Positions 34,452 to 44,189 of a DNA stretch of 64,000 nucleotides are shown one piece after another. The stretch is from Streptomyces sp. NBC_01429 (GTDB lineage Bacteria; Actinomycetota; Actinomycetes; Streptomycetales; Streptomycetaceae): positions 434,001 through 498,000 of the forward strand of contig NZ_CP109599.1 of assembly GCF_036231945.1 (NCBI RefSeq), written 5' to 3'. Below the pieces are notes generated by a model. That model was not told where the DNA came from. It saw nothing but the letters and a program-made list of their open reading frames with translations, and did not search any database. Each line of letters begins with the position of its first letter. Position 1 is the stretch's first letter. Made by a program: the position numbers and the translations under genes.

Positions 34452-35948
34452 ATGGGTCACCGACGTACCGGAGACAGGGCCCGCCCGGGGTACCGGGCGG
34501 CAGTCGCGGCCGGCGCGCTGACGCTGTGCGTCCTCGCGGGGGTGTCCTGCTCACCCGGGGAGCGGGACACCCCCGCCACGAGGACGGAGGCGGGCGCGAA
34601 GGCGGAGGCGGCGGCCGCCGCGAGCGCGCGGCCTGCCGGGTGCCGACGCACCCTGGTGGGCGTCGCACACCCCGACGACGACCTCTACTTCATCGACCCG
34701 GAGATCCGCGCGACCATCCGGGCAGGATGCCCGGTCACCACCGTGTATCTCACGGCGGGCGACGGCGGGAAGAGGCCGCGGCGGGTCGCGCTCGACTACG
34801 TCGAGAAGAGGGAGCAGGGCGTGCGCGCGGCGTACGCGGCGCTGGCCGGCGCGCCCGACCGCTGGACCGAGGGCACGGTACGGGTCGACGGCCGCGCCAT
34901 CAGATCGTTCACCCTCGACCGGTCCTCGGGGCCCACCGTGCGGCTGGTGTTCCTGGGCCTGCACGACGGACTCCCCAAGGGACAGGGCGAGGAGAGCATG
35001 CTCAAGCTGTTCCGGGGGACCCGCGAACGCATCCCGCTCTTCGGGAGCCGGGAGACCTTCACCGGCGAACAGCTCGTGCGGACCCTGTCCGACCTGGCCC
35101 GGCAGGACAAGGCGCAGCGGATCCTCACACTCGACCACGACAACGCCTCCTTCGCCTACGGTCTGAGCGGCCGGGTCGACCACAGCGACCACGGCATCGG
35201 GGCGCGGTACTTCAGGCGGGCGGGATACGTCGCCGGGATCCCCGTCTCCGCCTACCTCGGCTACACGATGTCGTCGCTGCGGGCCAACCTCCCCGAGGCG
35301 CAGGTGCCCCCGAAGGAGACGGCGGTCAGGCGGTACATCGCCGGGGCCGAGTGCCGCTACCGGAGCAGCTGCGCCACCGAGGGTGTCTACAAGGGGCACC
35401 TCCCGCCCGACTCCGCGAAGTGGATTCACCGGCAGTACGGGCAGACACACCGCGCGCCCCGGCCGGGCGAGATCATGGCGGACATCGGGAGGACCACCGC
35501 GTTCAGCGGCCGGAGTCCCGAGCAGTGCCTCGAAGCGGTGAGCGCGGAGGCGAAGGACGGCGCCGTCCGGATCAACGGCTGCGACGGGACCCGCGCGCAG
35601 CGGTGGGACATCAGGAGCGACGGCACGATCCGCTCGCTCCTCCACGAGAACCACTGTCTGACCGAGCTGTCCAAGGGCGCGGGGCTGGCCCGCTGTTCCC
35701 CGTCGCACGCCGAACAGCGGTGGACGCACCGGCCGTGGAAGAGCGCCACGTGGAAGCGCGCGGCGTGGCGCATCGCGGGCAACGGGAACAAGTGCCTCTA
35801 CCAGGACGACCGTCCGCTGCCGCCGCGCTGGGAGGCGCGCACGGAGCAGCATCCCCGGCTCGGTCTCATCGGCTGTGACGAGCAGATTCAGCCCGGGCTC
35901 TACTGGACCCGGCACGGCGCGCCCCGCCCGGCGCCGAGCGGCGGCTGA
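34452..35948 (+). CDS. Secreted PIG-L-family deacetylase-like protein with C-terminal lectin-like domain
   Basis: 498 residues from ATG 34452 (GGAGGAGGGG upstream). The hydrophobic stretch GALTLCVLAGVSCSPG is a signal peptide, possibly a lipoprotein signal although the GVSC box is weak. The zinc-deacetylase motif is VGVAHPDDDLYFIDP, with later His residues in LDHDNASFAYG and VDHSDHGIGARYF. Residues from about 360 on (QCLEAVSAEAKDGAVRINGC, AQRWDIRSDGTIRS, HCLTEL) form a ricin-like beta-trefoil with paired cysteines. PIG-L enzymes remove N-acetyl from GlcNAc-type sugars. Probably acts on a surface or extracellular glycan. Confidence 0.82.
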   Translation: MGHRRTGDRARPGYRAAVAAGALTLCVLAGVSCSPGERDTPATRTEAGAKAEAAAAASARPAGCRRTLVGVAHPDDDLYFIDPEIRATIRAGCPVTTVYLTAGDGGKRPRRVALDYVEKREQGVRAAYAALAGAPDRWTEGTVRVDGRAIRSFTLDRSSGPTVRLVFLGLHDGLPKGQGEESMLKLFRGTRERIPLFGSRETFTGEQLVRTLSDLARQDKAQRILTLDHDNASFAYGLSGRVDHSDHGIGARYFRRAGYVAGIPVSAYLGYTMSSLRANLPEAQVPPKETAVRRYIAGAECRYRSSCATEGVYKGHLPPDSAKWIHRQYGQTHRAPRPGEIMADIGRTTAFSGRSPEQCLEAVSAEAKDGAVRINGCDGTRAQRWDIRSDGTIRSLLHENHCLTELSKGAGLARCSPSHAEQRWTHRPWKSATWKRAAWRIAGNGNKCLYQDDRPLPPRWEARTEQHPRLGLIGCDEQIQPGLYWTRHGAPRPAPSGG

Positions 35949-35979
35949 GCCGCCCGCGCCGGCGGGCTGCCGCTCGGAC

Positions 35980-36834
35980 TCAGGCGCCGGGGAACACCCC
36001 GGCCGGGCGCTCGGCCACCCAGTCGTACCAGGCCCGCATGCCCTCGCCGGTGGTCGCGGAAACGGTCAGCACCCGTACGTCCGGGTTGACGGAACGGGCG
36101 TACTTCTCGCACCGCTCGACGTCGAAGTCGACGTACGGGAGCAGGTCGATCTTGTTGATGATCACGAGGTCCGCGGCGGCGAACATGTACGGGTACTTGA
36201 GCGGCTTGTCCGTTCCCTCGGTGACCGAGATGATCACGGTCCGGCTGCGCTCGCCGAGGTCGAAGAGGGCGGGGCAGACGAGATTGCCCACGTTCTCGAC
36301 CAGGACCAGCGACCCGTCCGGCGGCTCCAGGGTGGTGAGCGCGCCGCGCACCATCTCCGCGTCGAGGTGGCACCCGGCGCCGGTGTTGACCTGGACGACG
36401 GCGCCGCCGGCCCGTCCGATCCGCTCGGCGTCGAGCATCGTCTCCTGGTCGCCCTCGATGACCGCCACCGGGCGGTGGCCGGCGAAGTCCCTGATGGTGC
36501 GCTCCAGGAGGGTGGTCTTGCCGGCGCCGGGCGAACTCATCAGGTTCACCAGCACGATGTCCCGCGCGGCGAGCCAGGCGCGGTTGCGGGCGGCCAGGTC
36601 CTCGTTCTTGCCGAGGACCTTCTGTTCGAGAGTGAGCGTCTCGCCGCCCGCGGCCGTGCCGTCCAGGGCCGGCGAGCGGTCCCATCGGTGCTCGTGGGCA
36701 TGGCCGGGGTGGTGAGCGTCGCCGTCACCGTCGTGGACCTGGCCGTGGTCGTGCGGATGTCCGTGCGGGACGGCGATCCTCGTCCCGCCGCCGCCCGTAC
36801 CGCTCCCGTCGTCACAACCGCAAGTACCGCACAT
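35980..36834 (-). CDS. hypB: Hydrogenase nickel-incorporation GTPase HypB
   Basis: 284 residues. The N-terminus MCGTCGC is the high-affinity nickel site of HypB. A His-rich stretch (HGHPHDHGQVHDGDGDAHH, then HAHEH) follows and is a likely nickel store. Walker A is MSSPGAGKTTLLE, then DQETMLDAERI, the metal-site Cys-His in NTGAGCHLD, VENVGNLVCPA and the NKIDLLPYVDF G4 motif. It inserts nickel with HypA after GTP hydrolysis. It starts 4 bases after hypA. Confidence 0.97.
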   Translation of the reverse strand: MCGTCGCDDGSGTGGGGTRIAVPHGHPHDHGQVHDGDGDAHHPGHAHEHRWDRSPALDGTAAGGETLTLEQKVLGKNEDLAARNRAWLAARDIVLVNLMSSPGAGKTTLLERTIRDFAGHRPVAVIEGDQETMLDAERIGRAGGAVVQVNTGAGCHLDAEMVRGALTTLEPPDGSLVLVENVGNLVCPALFDLGERSRTVIISVTEGTDKPLKYPYMFAAADLVIINKIDLLPYVDFDVERCEKYARSVNPDVRVLTVSATTGEGMRAWYDWVAERPAGVFPGA

Positions 36835-36838
36835 GTGG

Positions 36839-37168
36839 TCAGCCCACTCTCATCGAGACGATCTGCAACTCCCGCCCCGACGTGATCTCCACGTCGGCGC
36901 TGCCGCACGGACAAAGCAATACAAGATCGGTCAGGCCGAAGTCCGTCTCACACGCCCGGCAGTGCGCTGTTCCCGGCGGCTGGTCGATCTCCAGCAGCGC
37001 GCCTTCGGCGACCGTGCCCGCGGTGGTCAGATCGAAGCAGAACCGCATCGAGTCGGGTACCACGGCCGTCAGTATTCCCACCCGGATTCTGACGGCCCGC
37101 ACAGGTCGTCCGGCAGCGCGCTCGCACACCGCGTCGACCACGCTCTGAGTAATTGATAATTCATGCAT
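36839..37168 (-). CDS. hypA: Hydrogenase maturation nickel metallochaperone HypA
   Basis: 109 residues. MHELSITQSVVDAV carries the N-terminal His2-Glu3 nickel site. The zinc site is the four-Cys set in AHCRACETDFG and LLCPCGSADVEI, and ITSGRELQIVSMRV ends the protein as usual. It delivers nickel to the large subunit together with HypB. hypA-hypB are transcribed away from the structural genes, across a 174-base divergent region shared with hhyS. Confidence 0.97.
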   Translation of the reverse strand: MHELSITQSVVDAVCERAAGRPVRAVRIRVGILTAVVPDSMRFCFDLTTAGTVAEGALLEIDQPPGTAHCRACETDFGLTDLVLLCPCGSADVEITSGRELQIVSMRVG

Positions 37169-37247
37169 TTACTGTCGGCTCTCCCGTACTCACCCATGTG
37201 GTCCCGGCCGTCCGAGGGGAAAACGACCGCCGCGCGGAAAACTCGTG

Positions 37248-37276
37248 TTGACAGAAATTCCCGGCGGATTCTAGAT
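37248..37276 (+). promoter_or_regulatory. Candidate promoter of the hydrogenase operon
   Basis: TTGACA (37248-37253), a 17-base spacer and CTAGAT (37271-37276), 67 bases ahead of the small-subunit ATG. The -35 is perfect and the -10 weak, hinting at help from an activator. The leader also contains an AAAGGCAGCGG ribosome-site region. Confidence 0.5.
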
Positions 37277-37342
37277 GGTAGCAATGCGAGTGACACCCCA
37301 CTCACTGGTATCGGGCGGTTCGATCCCGAAAGGCAGCGGACT

Positions 37343-38398
<1,056 letters not shown>

Positions 38399-38432
38399 CG
38401 CATCGACCGGACCGGAAAGAAGAGGCGGCCTC

Positions 38433-40205
38433 ATGACGACGACGAGCCAGGGAAAAGACGAACTGGTCGAGATGGCGTGGGATCCCATCACCCGTATCGT
38501 CGGGAGTCTGGGCATCTACACGAAGATCGACTTCAAGCAGAAAGTCGTCGCAGAGTGCCACAGCACCAGCTCGATCTTCCGCGGCTACTCGGTCTTCATG
38601 AAGGGCAAGGACCCGCGCGACGCCCACTTCATCACCAGCCGGATCTGCGGAATCTGCGGTGACAACCACGCCACCTGCTCCTGCTACGCGCAGAACATGG
38701 CGTACGGCGTGAAGCCGCCGCACATCGGCGAGTGGATCGTGAACCTCGGCGAGGCCGCCGAGTACATGTTCGACCACAACATCTTCCAGGAGAACCTGGT
38801 CGGGGTCGACTACTGCGAGAAGATGGTCGCCGAGACCAATCCCGGCGTCCTCGAACAGGCCAATCGCACCCCTTCGCCGCACGCGGACGCCCACGGCTAC
38901 CGGACCATCGGCGACATCATGCGCTCGCTGAACCCGTTCACCGGCGAGTTCTACCGCGAGGCCCTCCAGGTCAGCCGGCTCACCCGGGAGATGTTCTGCC
39001 TGATGGAGGGGCGGCACGTCCACCCCTCCACGCTCTACCCCGGCGGGGTGGGCACGGTGGCCACCATCCAGCTCATGACGGACTACATCACCCGTCTCCA
39101 GCGCTATGTGGAGTTCATGAAGAAGGTCGTGCCCATGCACGACGACCTCTTCGACTTCTTCTACGAGGCGCTGCCCGGCTACGAGCAGGTCGGCAACCGC
39201 CGCATCCTGCTGGGGTGCTGGGGCTCCTTCCAGGACCCGGAGCACTGCAACTTCGCGTACAAGGACATGACCGACTGGGGCCGGAAGATGTACGTCACCC
39301 CCGGCATCGTCGTGGACGGCAAGCTCGTCACCACCGACCTGGTCAAGATCAACCTGGGCATCCGGATCCTGCTCGGCTCGTCGTACTACAACGACTGGGA
39401 CGAGCAGGAGACCTTCGTGACCCACGACCCGCTCGGCAACCCGGTCGACCGGCGGCACCCGTGGAACCAGCACACCAACCCCAAGCCGCAGAAGCGGGAT
39501 CTGGACGACAAGTACAGCTGGGTGATGTCGCCGCGCTGGTTCGACGGCAAGGACTACCTGGCGCTCGACACCGGCGGCGGGCCGCTCGCCCGGCTGTGGA
39601 CCACCGCGCTGGCGGGTCTGGTCGACATCGGCTACATCAAGGCCACCGGCAACAGCGTGAAGATCAACCTCCCGAAGACCGCCACCAAGGGCCCGGTCGA
39701 GCTGGAGTGGCACGTCCCGCGCTGGAGCAACACCATCGAGCGCAACCGGGCGCGCAGCTACTTCCAGGCGTACGCCGCGGCCTGCGCGCTGCACTTCGCC
39801 GAGAAGGCGCTGGTGGAGATCCGGGCCGGCCGGACCAAGACCTGGGAGAAGTTCGAGGTGCCGGAGGAGGGTGTCGGCTGCGGATTCACCGAGGCCGTAC
39901 GCGGCGTGCTCTCGCACCACATGGTGATCAGGGACGGCAAGATCGCCAACTACCATCCGTACCCGCCCACTCCGTGGAACGCGAGCCCGCGCGACACCTA
40001 CGGGACACCCGGGCCCTACGAGGACGCGGTGCAGGGCCAGCCGATCTTCGAGGAGAACGACCGGGAGAACTTCAAGGGCATCGACATCATGCGGACGGTG
40101 CGCAGCTTCGATCCCTGTCTGCCCTGCGGTGTGCACATGTATCTCGGTGAGGGCAAGAAGCTGGAGCTGCTGCACTCGCCCACGCAGTCCGCGGGCAGTG
40201 AATGA
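38433..40205 (+). CDS. hhyL: [NiFe]-hydrogenase large subunit, group 1h type
   Basis: 590 residues. The L1 nickel motif is SRICGICGDNHATCS (C72, C75) and L2 is FDPCLPCGVHMYLG (C562, C565, H568), so the NiFe(CN)2CO site can form. About 22 residues follow the last His and would be cut off by the protease encoded at 44186. WDPITRIVGSLGIYTKID and GRHVHPSTLYPGGVGT are group-typical. It oxidises H2 at atmospheric or near-atmospheric levels to feed respiration in starvation or sporulation (knowledge of the family). Confidence 0.97.
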   Translation: MTTTSQGKDELVEMAWDPITRIVGSLGIYTKIDFKQKVVAECHSTSSIFRGYSVFMKGKDPRDAHFITSRICGICGDNHATCSCYAQNMAYGVKPPHIGEWIVNLGEAAEYMFDHNIFQENLVGVDYCEKMVAETNPGVLEQANRTPSPHADAHGYRTIGDIMRSLNPFTGEFYREALQVSRLTREMFCLMEGRHVHPSTLYPGGVGTVATIQLMTDYITRLQRYVEFMKKVVPMHDDLFDFFYEALPGYEQVGNRRILLGCWGSFQDPEHCNFAYKDMTDWGRKMYVTPGIVVDGKLVTTDLVKINLGIRILLGSSYYNDWDEQETFVTHDPLGNPVDRRHPWNQHTNPKPQKRDLDDKYSWVMSPRWFDGKDYLALDTGGGPLARLWTTALAGLVDIGYIKATGNSVKINLPKTATKGPVELEWHVPRWSNTIERNRARSYFQAYAAACALHFAEKALVEIRAGRTKTWEKFEVPEEGVGCGFTEAVRGVLSHHMVIRDGKIANYHPYPPTPWNASPRDTYGTPGPYEDAVQGQPIFEENDRENFKGIDIMRTVRSFDPCLPCGVHMYLGEGKKLELLHSPTQSAGSE

Positions 40206-40206
40206 C

Positions 40207-41187
40207 ATGACGGAGTCACAGACGCGTGAGCCCGCGGAGTCCGAGACCTGGCGGGCCACCGGGGAGCGGATCGACACCCCGATCACCGCGAGCGCGGCGG
40301 GCGGCGCGCTGGCGCGCGAACGCAGCGAGGAACTGGTCAGGCTCGTCACCGACTTCTACGGCGCGGGACTGGAACGGCTGCTCGATCTCGTCCACGAGCG
40401 CGGGGTGCTGGACGACACACTGCTGGCCGCCCTCGCCGGCGACGATCTGGTCGCCAGTGTGCTGCTGGTGCACGGGCTGCATCCGTACGGTGTGGAGACA
40501 CGGGTCGAGCACGCGCTGGCGAGCGTACGGCCGTATCTCGGCTCGCACGGCGGTGATGTGGAGCTGCTCGGGATCACCGAGGACGGGGTGGTGCGGCTGC
40601 GGCTGCTGGGCAGCTGCGACGGCTGCCCGTCCTCCTCCGCCACCCTCGCCCTCGCGGTACGGGGCGCGGTCGAGGCGGCGGCGCCGGAGGTCACCGCGAT
40701 CGAGGTGGAGGCCGCGGCGGAGACGGCCGGGGCGCCGGGGCCGCTGGTGCCGGTGGACGCGCTGTTCGCCCGGCTGCACGAGCCGCACGGGACGGCGACG
40801 ACCGGTGCCGATGGCAGCGAGCCGGGGGCGGCCTGGCAGCCGGTGCCGGCCCTGCTCGGTCTGGAGCCGGGCGGGGTCGAACGGCTGACCGCCGGCGGGT
40901 TCCCCGTGGTGGCCTGCCGGATCGGCGCCGAGCTGTTCGTCTTCCACGACCGGTGCGCCCGGTGCGAGGGGCCGATGAAGGGCGCGACGCTGGCCCGGCG
41001 GCTGGGCGGCGGTTCGGCGGACGGGGTGCTGCGGTGCTCCACCTGCCGCGCGCACTACGACGTACGGCGGGCGGGCGCCTGTCTCGACGCCGACGCGGGC
41101 GCCGCGCATCTGGACCCGCTGCCCGTGCTGGCGGACGGCGCCTCGGTCTCGGTCGCCGTACCGTCCGCGCCGGTGGTCGCGACATGA
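40207..41187 (+). CDS. hhyE: NifU-domain / Rieske-like iron-sulfur protein of the hydrogenase operon
   Basis: 326 residues from ATG 40207. The middle holds a NifU-type domain: SHGGDVELLGITEDGVVRLR and LGSCDGCPSSSATLALAV with the CxxC cluster site. The C-terminal about 90 residues follow the Rieske outline, but the usual Cys-x-His pairs read RCARCEGPM and RCSTCRAHYDV, i.e. Cys at the His positions. It is probably an electron-transfer or cluster-assembly partner of the hydrogenase (the HhyE role proposed in mycobacteria). It is encoded one base after the large-subunit stop and its stop overlaps the next start (ATGA). Confidence 0.82.
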   Translation: MTESQTREPAESETWRATGERIDTPITASAAGGALARERSEELVRLVTDFYGAGLERLLDLVHERGVLDDTLLAALAGDDLVASVLLVHGLHPYGVETRVEHALASVRPYLGSHGGDVELLGITEDGVVRLRLLGSCDGCPSSSATLALAVRGAVEAAAPEVTAIEVEAAAETAGAPGPLVPVDALFARLHEPHGTATTGADGSEPGAAWQPVPALLGLEPGGVERLTAGGFPVVACRIGAELFVFHDRCARCEGPMKGATLARRLGGGSADGVLRCSTCRAHYDVRRAGACLDADAGAAHLDPLPVLADGASVSVAVPSAPVVAT

Positions 41188-41921
41188 GCGCGCCGGCGGG
41201 CCGCTCCCCCGTCGCGGCGCTGCTGCGGGTCACCCGCAACCGGCCGGCGCCGGTGGCCGGGGAGCGCTGCGAGATGTGCGCCGCCCCGGTCGGCGGGGAG
41301 CACCAGCACGTGGTGAATCTGGAGAGCCGCAGCCTGATGTGCTGCTGCCGCGCCTGCTATCTGCTGTTCACGGACGACGGGGCGCGGCTGCGTTACCGCT
41401 CGGTGCCCGACCGGTATCTGGCCTTCGACGGGCTCGCGCTCGACGCGCGGCGCTGGGACGAGCTGGAGATCCCGGTGGGACTGGCCTTCCTGTTCCGCAA
41501 CTCCGTCCAGGACCGTACCGTCGCGTTCTACCCGGGCCCGGCCGGGGCGACGGAGTCGGAGCTGCCGCTCGACGCCTGGACCGCGCTCGTGACGGCCGCC
41601 CCCGAACTGGCGGTGGTACGGGCCGATGTGGAGGCGCTGCTCGTCCGCCGTACGGAAGGCAACGGGCGCGAGGCCGTGACCTCGTGTCATCTGGTGCCGA
41701 TCGACGCCTGTTACGAGCTGGTCGGCCGGCTGCGCACGCTGTGGCGCGGCTTCGACGGCGGCCGGGAGGCGCACGCGGCGATGGACGCGTTCTTCGAGCA
41801 GGTCAGGGCGCGCGGCAAACCGGCCCGCGCCGAGCGGCCCGAGCCGGATCAGGAGCCCGGGCAGCTGCCCGAGCCGGAGCCGGCGGGCGCGCGGGCGGCG
41901 CACCCGGACGGTGCCTCATGA
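41184..41921 (+). CDS. Uncharacterised hydrogenase-operon protein (DUF5947-like)
   Basis: 245 residues. The N-terminal part has four to six cysteines in zinc-ribbon style (GERCEMCAAPVGGEHQH, then LMCCCRACYLLF). A mixed alpha/beta body follows (VGLAFLFRNSVQDRTVAFYP) and a C-terminal Pro/Glu-rich tail. I recognise it as the DUF5947 kind of protein found in actinobacterial group 1h hydrogenase operons. It may be an assembly factor; its function is unknown. Both ends overlap neighbouring genes by 4 bases (ATGA). Confidence 0.78.
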   Translation: MSAPAGRSPVAALLRVTRNRPAPVAGERCEMCAAPVGGEHQHVVNLESRSLMCCCRACYLLFTDDGARLRYRSVPDRYLAFDGLALDARRWDELEIPVGLAFLFRNSVQDRTVAFYPGPAGATESELPLDAWTALVTAAPELAVVRADVEALLVRRTEGNGREAVTSCHLVPIDACYELVGRLRTLWRGFDGGREAHAAMDAFFEQVRARGKPARAERPEPDQEPGQLPEPEPAGARAAHPDGAS

Positions 41922-42613
41922 ACGGCCCCGTGGCGGCGGAGGGCCCGCTGTTCTCCGTTCGCGACATCGTCGCCGAGCCGTACACCGCGGCCCCGCAGCT
42001 CACCGCGCGGCTGCGGATCGAGGACGGGTCCGGCGAGCGGGTACACGCGATCGTGCTGCGCTGCCAGGTCCGTATCGAACCGCAGCGACGGCGCTACGAC
42101 CGGGCCGAACAGGAGGGTCTGCGGGGGCTGTTCGGGGAGCGGGAGCGGTGGCAGGACACACTGCGGCCGTTCCTGTGGATGCAGTGCAACACGACGGTGC
42201 AGGGGTTCACCGGCGCCACCGAGGTGGACCTCGCGCTGCCGTGCACCTACGACTTCGACGTGGTCGGCTCCCGCTATCTGCACGCGCTCGGGGAGGACGG
42301 GACGGTGCCGGTCAGTCTGCTCTTCTCGGGCACCGTCTTCACCAGGGGCGGTGGCCGCGCGGGCTTCGGGGTGCGGCAGGTGCCCTGGGACCGCGAGGCG
42401 CGCCACGAACTGCCGGTCGCGGTGTGGCGGCAGCTGATGGCGTTCCACTACCCGAACTCGGGCTGGATCAGGCTGGATCACGACGTCCTCACGCGTTTCG
42501 CCGGGTTCCGCGAACGGCACGGGCTGATCAGCTGGGACGAGACGGTGGGGACCTTACTGGCGGGCGCGGAGACCGGTGCCGCGGCCGGGGATCTCGATGG
42601 GGTGGTCCAGTGA
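41918..42613 (+). CDS. Uncharacterised hydrogenase-operon protein (DUF6084-like)
   Basis: 231 residues, no signal peptide or helix. PLFSVRDIVAEPYTAAPQLT, CQVRIEPQRRRYDRAEQEGL and LRPFLWMQCNTTVQGFTGATE stand out. ALPCTYDFDVVGSRYLHAL and FHYPNSGWIRLDHDVL are also seen. This is the DUF6084 kind found beside hydrogenase structural genes; no enzyme motif. Coupled by ATGA upstream and GTGA downstream, so synthesised in proportion with its neighbours. Confidence 0.78.
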   Translation: MNGPVAAEGPLFSVRDIVAEPYTAAPQLTARLRIEDGSGERVHAIVLRCQVRIEPQRRRYDRAEQEGLRGLFGERERWQDTLRPFLWMQCNTTVQGFTGATEVDLALPCTYDFDVVGSRYLHALGEDGTVPVSLLFSGTVFTRGGGRAGFGVRQVPWDREARHELPVAVWRQLMAFHYPNSGWIRLDHDVLTRFAGFRERHGLISWDETVGTLLAGAETGAAAGDLDGVVQ

Positions 42614-44073
42614 CCCGGGCGGCAGCGGTGGGGCTCGACCATGTGCGGGAGATCGCCGACGCGGTGCTGTACGAGGGCTATTTGCTCTATCCGTACCGCG
42701 CCGGCTCCGCCAAGAACCGCTCCCGCTGGCAGTTCGGCGTACTCGGTCCGCCCTCGGCGGCGCCCGCGAGCTTCGCGGAGGAGCCGGGCATGGCGACGCA
42801 GTGCCTGCTCTCGGTGCCCGCGGAGGCGGCCGGTACGGCGGAGGTGGAGGTACGGCTGCGTTTCCTCCAGCACCAGGTGCGCGAGGTGCGGCGGTGCGAG
42901 GAGGACGGCCGCCACACCGCGGTCGGTGAACTCACCGTGGACGGCGTGGCGTTCCTGAGCTGGGACGAAGCGGTCGAGCGGGAGATCGACCTGGCGCCGG
43001 TCCCGCTGACGGGTCCGACCGATCAGCACCGCACGGTCCCCGGCGGCGAGGAGACCGAGCACCTCACGGACGCGCGGGGGGTGACGGTCGGCAGTGTCGT
43101 ACGGCGCCGGGAGCCCCTGGCCGTACGGATCCGTACCCGTACGGAGCGGGACGGCGGATTCCTGCGCCTGACGGTCGCGGTGGACAACGAGCACCCGGGG
43201 ACCGCCGCCGACAAGGACGCGGCGATCCGCGCCTCGCTGATCGGCACCCACGTGATCCTCCGGGCGCACGGCGCCGCGTTCGTCTCCCTGCGCGAGCCCC
43301 CGGACGAGGCGGCCCCGGCGGCGGCGCGCTGCGAACAGCGCAGGTGCTGGCCGGTGCTGGCCGGTGCGAAGGGCTCCACGGACACGGTGATCGGCGCGCC
43401 GATCATTCTCTACGACCACCCGGAGATCGCCGAGCAGAGCGCGGGCGACCTGTTCGACTCCACCGAGATCGACGAGATCCTGACGCTGCGGGTGATGACG
43501 ATGACCGACCGGGAGAAGGCGGAGGCGCGGGCCACCGATCCCCGCGCCCGGGAGATCATCGACCGCTGCGACGCGATGGCGCCGGAAGAGCTGCGGCGGC
43601 TGCACGGCCTCCTCCGGGATCCGCACGCCCCGGCCGCGCCCTCGGGCCCGGTGGACACGGTGGATCCGGCCGGTGATCCGCGGGACGCCGCTCCCGCCGC
43701 CTTCGACACCGGCGGGGCCCCCTGGTGGGACCCGGCGGCCGACGCCTCCGTGTCGCCGGGGTCCGACTCCGTCGTGATCGACGGGGTCCCCGTCGCCAAG
43801 GGCAGTCTCGTACGCGTCCACCCGGCGCGCCGCGCCGACGCGCAGGACCTGTTCTTCGCGGGCCAGGTGGCGCGGGTGACGGCCGTGCTCTCGGACGTGG
43901 ACGGTGGCGTGCACGTCGCTCTCGTACTCGTCGACGACCCGGCGGCCGATCTGCACGACTGGTACGGCCGCTACTTCTACTTCGCCCCCGACGAGCTGGA
44001 ACCGCTGCCGTCCGACGGCGGCGGCCAGGACATCCCCGACGCACCGGAGTTCCGGAAGGAGAACCCATCGTGA
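42610..44073 (+). CDS. Uncharacterised 487-residue protein of the hydrogenase operon
   Basis: Starts at GTG 42610 (GTGA overlap). The N-terminus LYEGYLLYPYRAGSAKNRSRW has a conserved feel, followed by a beta-rich body (TAEVEVRLRFLQHQVREV) and SLIGTHVILRAHGAAFVSLREP. Then APIILYDHPEIAEQSAGDLFDSTEID and a Pro/Asp-rich linker. A small C-terminal barrel-like domain follows (GSLVRVHPARRADAQDLFFAGQ). No signal peptide or cofactor motif. It is consistently seen in these operons, to my knowledge, but has no established function; possibly a chaperone or scaffold. Confidence 0.75.
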   Translation: MTRAAAVGLDHVREIADAVLYEGYLLYPYRAGSAKNRSRWQFGVLGPPSAAPASFAEEPGMATQCLLSVPAEAAGTAEVEVRLRFLQHQVREVRRCEEDGRHTAVGELTVDGVAFLSWDEAVEREIDLAPVPLTGPTDQHRTVPGGEETEHLTDARGVTVGSVVRRREPLAVRIRTRTERDGGFLRLTVAVDNEHPGTAADKDAAIRASLIGTHVILRAHGAAFVSLREPPDEAAPAAARCEQRRCWPVLAGAKGSTDTVIGAPIILYDHPEIAEQSAGDLFDSTEIDEILTLRVMTMTDREKAEARATDPRAREIIDRCDAMAPEELRRLHGLLRDPHAPAAPSGPVDTVDPAGDPRDAAPAAFDTGGAPWWDPAADASVSPGSDSVVIDGVPVAKGSLVRVHPARRADAQDLFFAGQVARVTAVLSDVDGGVHVALVLVDDPAADLHDWYGRYFYFAPDELEPLPSDGGGQDIPDAPEFRKENPS

Positions 44074-44189
44074 GATCCCTCGGACTGATCACCACAGGTG
44101 TGGCCGCCGCGCTGGCGGCCGTCGCCGTCGCCGTCGGCGTGCGGTCGATCCCCGACATTCGCAGGTACCTGAGAATGCGCTCCATGTGA
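44070..44189 (+). CDS. Small single-helix membrane protein (DUF6893-like)
   Basis: 39 residues from GTG 44070, overlapping the stop before it (GTGA) and the start after it. VRSLGLITTGVAAALAAVAV forms one transmembrane helix, and the tail GVRSIPDIRRYLRMRSM is positively charged. It is short enough to be missed by gene callers. It could tether the hydrogenase complex or its electron carrier to the membrane. Its placement inside the coupled operon strongly supports it being real. Confidence 0.82.
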   Translation: MRSLGLITTGVAAALAAVAVAVGVRSIPDIRRYLRMRSM

